Shown here: positions 61,000 to 64,000 of the stretch, in pieces
Layout of the letters: the number at the start of each line of letters is the position of its first letter
Position numbering within the stretch: position 1 is the first letter of the stretch
From: Falsiroseomonas frigidaquae
GTDB taxonomy: Bacteria; Pseudomonadota; Alphaproteobacteria; Acetobacterales; Acetobacteraceae
Reading direction: 5' to 3'
Length of the DNA: 64,000 bases
Assembly (NCBI RefSeq): GCF_012163145.1
Contig: NZ_JAAVTX010000008.1
Span: 62,001-126,000, forward strand
Translations under genes and position numbers: made by a program
Notes under the pieces: generated by a model
What the model saw: the letters and a program-made list of their open reading frames with translations, nothing else
What the model was told of the DNA's origin: nothing
Databases searched by the model: none

Positions 61000-63900
61000 T
61001 CAGGTGTGGCGCCTCAGGTCCAGGGTCCGCGGGGTGGCGCGGGAAGCTAGCACGCGCGGCGCCGGCATGGCGCCCGGCGTGTGGCCGAAGGCGAAGAACA
61101 GCGCGCGGCGTCGCGCCTCGGCCTCGTTCGCATTGACCGGGAAGCTCTGGTAGTTGCGGCCACCCGGATGCGCGACATGGTGCTGGCAGCCGCCCAGGCT
61201 GCGCCCGCTCCAGCTATCCCAGACATCGAAGGTCAAGGGCGGCTGGGCGCGCACCGTGGGATGCAGGGCGGAGGGCGGGTTCCACGCCTTGAAGCGGATG
61301 CCGGCGACGTATTCACCCTCCGTGCCCGTCGGCGTCAGCGGCACTGCCGCGCCGTTGCAGGCCAGCACGAAGCGCTCCTCCACCCAGCCGGTGACGCGCG
61401 CCTGCAGCCGTTCCACGCTGCTGTCGACGTAGCGCGTGGTGCCACCGGCAGCGGATTCCTCGCCCAGCACATGCCAGGGCTCCAGCGCGTTGCGGAGTTC
61501 CAGTTCCATGCCGCGCACCGCGACGGCGCCGACCTTGGGGAAGCGGAACTCGAAATGCGGCTCGAACCATTCGGCCTGGACCGGGAAGCCGAGTGCCTGC
61601 ACCTCCTCGATGACCTCAGAAAAGTCCTGGCGGGCGTGGTGGTGCAGCATGAAGTCGTCATGCAGCCGCGTGCCCCACTTGATCAGGCGCCGTTCATAGG
61701 GCCGCTGCCAGAAGCCGGCGACCAAAGCGCGCAGCAGCAATTGCTGGGCGAGCGACATGCGCCAATGCGGCTGCATCTCGAAGCCGCGGAATTCCACCAG
61801 GCCGAGCCGTCCGCCGGCGCGGCCCGGGTCGTACATCTTGTCGATGCAGAATTCGGTGCGGTGGGTGTTGCCCGTCATGTCCACCAGCAGGTTGCGGAAG
61901 ATGCGATCGGTCAGCCAGGGCGGAACCTGGGTGCCGCCAAGGGGATCGAATTTGGGAACCTGCGCCAAGGCGGTTTCCAACTCGTGAACCGCATCGCCAC
62001 GCGCCTCATCCACCCGCGGATGCTGGCTGGTCGGGCCGATGAACAGCCCGCTGAACAGGTAGGAGAGCGAGGGGTGGTTGTGCCAGAAGCCGACCAGCGA
62101 CTTCAGCAGGTCCGGCCGCCGCAGGAAGGGGCTGTCCGTCGGCGTTGCCGCGCCCATCACCATGTGGTTGCCGCCGCCGGTGCCGACATGGCGGCCGTCC
62201 AGCATGAATTTCTCGGCTGCCAGCCCGATCTGGCGGGCTTCCTCATACAGCGTCTCGGTCCGCGCGCCGGTCTCGGCCCAGCTTGCGGAGGGGTGGATGT
62301 TGACCTCGATCACGCCCGGGTCGGGGGTGACGGAGAAATTCAGCAGGCGCGGATCGTGCGGCGGCAGGTAGCCTTCCAGGAACACGCGGCGCCCGGTCTC
62401 CCGCGCCGTGGCCTCGATGGCGGCGACCAGGTCGAGCCAGTCCTGCACTACGGCCAGCGGCGGCAGGAAGATGTGCAGCAGGCCGCCGCGCGGTTCGACG
62501 CAGAGCGCGGTGCGGACCACGCCCGGTTCCTCCCTGCCCGGCTCCGGCACCGGCTGCTCCACCACGCGGCCGCGCGCGGGGCCTTCGCGGCGGGGTTGCA
62601 GCGGTTCGCGGCGGGCAAAGGGGTCGGGCTCCGGCTCGGCCTCGATGCTGTCCTCGGAGGCCCAGGGCAGGCTGTCCAGCGGCAGCCGGAAGCCGATCGG
62701 GCTGTCGCCCGGCACCAGCAGCAATTCGCCGTCGCGGAACGACCAGCGGCCGGATTCCCAGGCGCGATCCGCCCCCACCCCGGCGCGGCGCAGCGGCAGC
62801 ACGCTTCCCACCTCTGCCGCCAGCCCCTGGCCGAACAGCCGCGCCAGGCGGGCGCGTTCCAGCGGGTCCTTCAGCTTGGCATCCTCGGCCACGACATTGG
62901 CCGGGAGCATCTTTTCCTTCCACAGATAGTAGTGGACATCCTCCCGCGCCGGCATCCGCAGCGCGGCGTCGATGCCCAGCCGCGCGGCCAGTGCGGCCGC
63001 GAAGGCGGCGGCATCGGCGGGCGTCGCGTCGCCGGTATCGTCATCCGAGGCGAGCAGCGCGGGGTCCGTCCAGACCGGCTCGCCATCCGCGCGCCAGTGG
63101 CAATGCAGGCCCCAGCGCGGCAGCGGCTCGCCCGGGTACCATTTGCCCTGGGCGTAGGTCAGCGCGGCACCCGGCGCCCAGAGCGGCTGCAGGCGGCGCA
63201 ACAACCGGCCGGCCAGCTTGCGCTTGGTCGGGCCGAGCGCGTCGGTGTTCCACTCCGCCGCGTCGCGATCCGCCTCCGCCACGAAGGTCGGCTCGCCGCC
63301 CACGGTCAGCCGCACGTCGCCGGCGGTCAGCGCCTGGTCCACGGTGGACCCCAGCGCCATGATCCGCGCCCAATCCTCCTCGGTGTACGGCTTGGTGACG
63401 CGCGGGGATTGCGCGACGCGGCGGACTTCCATGTGGAAGCCGAATTCCGTCTCCGCCTCATCCACCCCGCCGGTGATCGCCGCGGCGGAAGCCGGTTCCG
63501 GCGTCGCCGCCAGCGGGATGTGCCCCTCGCCCGCCAGCAGGCCGGAGGTGGGGTCGAGGCCGATCCAGCCGGCGCCGGGCACATAGACCTCGCACCAGGC
63601 GTGCAGGTCGGTGAAATCGGACGAGGCGCCGACCGGGCCGGTGACCGACTTCACATCCGGCACCAGCTGGATCAGGTAGCCCGAGACGAAGCGCGCGGCG
63701 AAGCCCAGGTGCCGCAGGATCTGCACCAGCAGCCAGCCCGAGTCGCGGCAGGAGCCCTTGCGGTTCGCCAGCACTTCCTCCGGCGTCCAGACGCCGGGCT
63801 CCATCCGGACGATGTAGCCGATCTCGGTGGAGAGCTTCTGGTTGAGGTCCACCACGTAGTTCACCGTGCTCGGTGCCTCGCGGGGGATATCCTTCAGATA

Positions 63901-64000
63901 GGCCTCGAGCAGCGGGCCGGGCGCCGAGACGCGGCGGAACGGGGCGAGTTCCTGGGCCAGCACCGGGTCGTAGGTGAAGGGGAAGCTCTCCGCCTCCGGC
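61000..64000 (-). CDS. Large transglutaminase-like DUF2126 protein (5' end beyond window)
   Basis: About 1,000 C-terminal residues are present; the reading frame continues past the right edge, so the start is missing. The visible part opens within the transglutaminase core: RKGSCRDSGWLLVQ (catalytic Cys), DLHAWCEVYVPGAGW (His) and LDPTSG (Asp). A long DUF2126 region follows with GGGNHMVMGAATPTDSPFLRRPDLLKS and FWHNHPSLSYLFSGLFIGP-type blocks. It heads a unit with the ATP-grasp/alpha-E fusion (gap 47 bp) and the smaller transglutaminase. A GTG at 63963 is not the true start, since the family has more sequence upstream. Confidence 0.9.
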   Translation of the reverse strand, partial: PEAESFPFTYDPVLAQELAPFRRVSAPGPLLEAYLKDIPREAPSTVNYVVDLNQKLSTEIGYIVRMEPGVWTPEEVLANRKGSCRDSGWLLVQILRHLGFAARFVSGYLIQLVPDVKSVTGPVGASSDFTDLHAWCEVYVPGAGWIGLDPTSGLLAGEGHIPLAATPEPASAAAITGGVDEAETEFGFHMEVRRVAQSPRVTKPYTEEDWARIMALGSTVDQALTAGDVRLTVGGEPTFVAEADRDAAEWNTDALGPTKRKLAGRLLRRLQPLWAPGAALTYAQGKWYPGEPLPRWGLHCHWRADGEPVWTDPALLASDDDTGDATPADAAAFAAALAARLGIDAALRMPAREDVHYYLWKEKMLPANVVAEDAKLKDPLERARLARLFGQGLAAEVGSVLPLRRAGVGADRAWESGRWSFRDGELLLVPGDSPIGFRLPLDSLPWASEDSIEAEPEPDPFARREPLQPRREGPARGRVVEQPVPEPGREEPGVVRTALCVEPRGGLLHIFLPPLAVVQDWLDLVAAIEATARETGRRVFLEGYLPPHDPRLLNFSVTPDPGVIEVNIHPSASWAETGARTETLYEEARQIGLAAEKFMLDGRHVGTGGGNHMVMGAATPTDSPFLRRPDLLKSLVGFWHNHPSLSYLFSGLFIGPTSQHPRVDEARGDAVHELETALAQVPKFDPLGGTQVPPWLTDRIFRNLLVDMTGNTHRTEFCIDKMYDPGRAGGRLGLVEFRGFEMQPHWRMSLAQQLLLRALVAGFWQRPYERRLIKWGTRLHDDFMLHHHARQDFSEVIEEVQALGFPVQAEWFEPHFEFRFPKVGAVAVRGMELELRNALEPWHVLGEESAAGGTTRYVDSSVERLQARVTGWVEERFVLACNGAAVPLTPTGTEGEYVAGIRFKAWNPPSALHPTVRAQPPLTFDVWDSWSGRSLGGCQHHVAHPGGRNYQSFPVNANEAEARRRALFFAFGHTPGAMPAPRVLASRATPRTLDLRRHT

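Noticed and set aside
57731-61153. Forward open frame of 1,140 codons
   Set aside because: Antisense to the transglutaminase and ATP-grasp/alpha-E genes, whose catalytic motifs are unmistakable; the forward translation has no recognisable domain.

Overview
The window is very GC-rich with strong G/C bias at third codon positions, ATGA/GTGA start-stop overlaps between neighbours, and many secreted solute receptors. Six orphan Bug/TctC-type receptors, opine/peptide ABC transporters, a TRAP transporter, homospermidine synthase and a putative mini-element with IS1031-like ends all suggest an Acetobacteraceae member of the Alphaproteobacteria (Roseomonas-like). This is inference from gene content; no rRNA or marker gene is present. 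I see no prophage, CRISPR array, tRNA or rRNA.

Layout. (1) 1-3313: promoter, about 500 nt of structured leader, then ornithine decarboxylase and homospermidine synthase, a polyamine pathway. (2) 3434-5937: dipeptide-type receptor and an esterase. (3) 6012-13780: GntR regulator, three Bug receptors, an MmgE/PrpD protein and a reverse unit of FAD dehydrogenase, DUF1289 protein and PhnD-like protein. A 4 x 31 bp tandem repeat joins the GntR gene to its convergent neighbour. (4) 13847-14869: quinone-oxidoreductase-like gene.

(5) 14870-27914, reverse: one long gene train combining a complete DppBCDF-type ABC transporter with two sets of opine-oxidase/HcnABC-like flavoenzyme subunits (two alpha, two gamma, three beta) and an SDR. 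A second family-5 receptor is divergent at 27981-29489. One alpha subunit carries a perfect in-frame 4 x 27 bp repeat. This looks like uptake plus oxidation of an N-substituted amino acid or opine-like compound.

(6) 29554-31587: an M20-like hydrolase lacking the usual catalytic Glu pair, a small mobile-element remnant inserted exactly at its stop codon, and mscL. (7) 31532-36239: reverse Bug + BMP-fold pair, divergent from a ureide unit (racemase-fold enzyme, hydroxyisourate hydrolase, PuuE allantoinase, hydantoin/allantoin racemase-like). (8) 36241-39271: TraB/GumN protein and two tandem Bug receptors.

(9) 39271-51492: gamma-glutamyltransferase, MATE pump, acyl-CoA dehydrogenase, SDR, MaoC; reverse enoyl-CoA hydratase and Gfo/Idh/MocA oxidoreductase; then CoA-transferase, MaoC and a complete DctPQM TRAP transporter. 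Together these resemble uptake, CoA activation and beta-oxidation of an organic acid. (10) 51565-57536: ABC exporter, cysK divergent from an Rrf2 regulator, OpgC and DoxX-like membrane proteins, and an EEP-family phosphatase/nuclease. (11) 57620-64000, reverse: two transglutaminase-like proteins flanking a circularly permuted ATP-grasp/alpha-E fusion; the first gene runs off the right edge.
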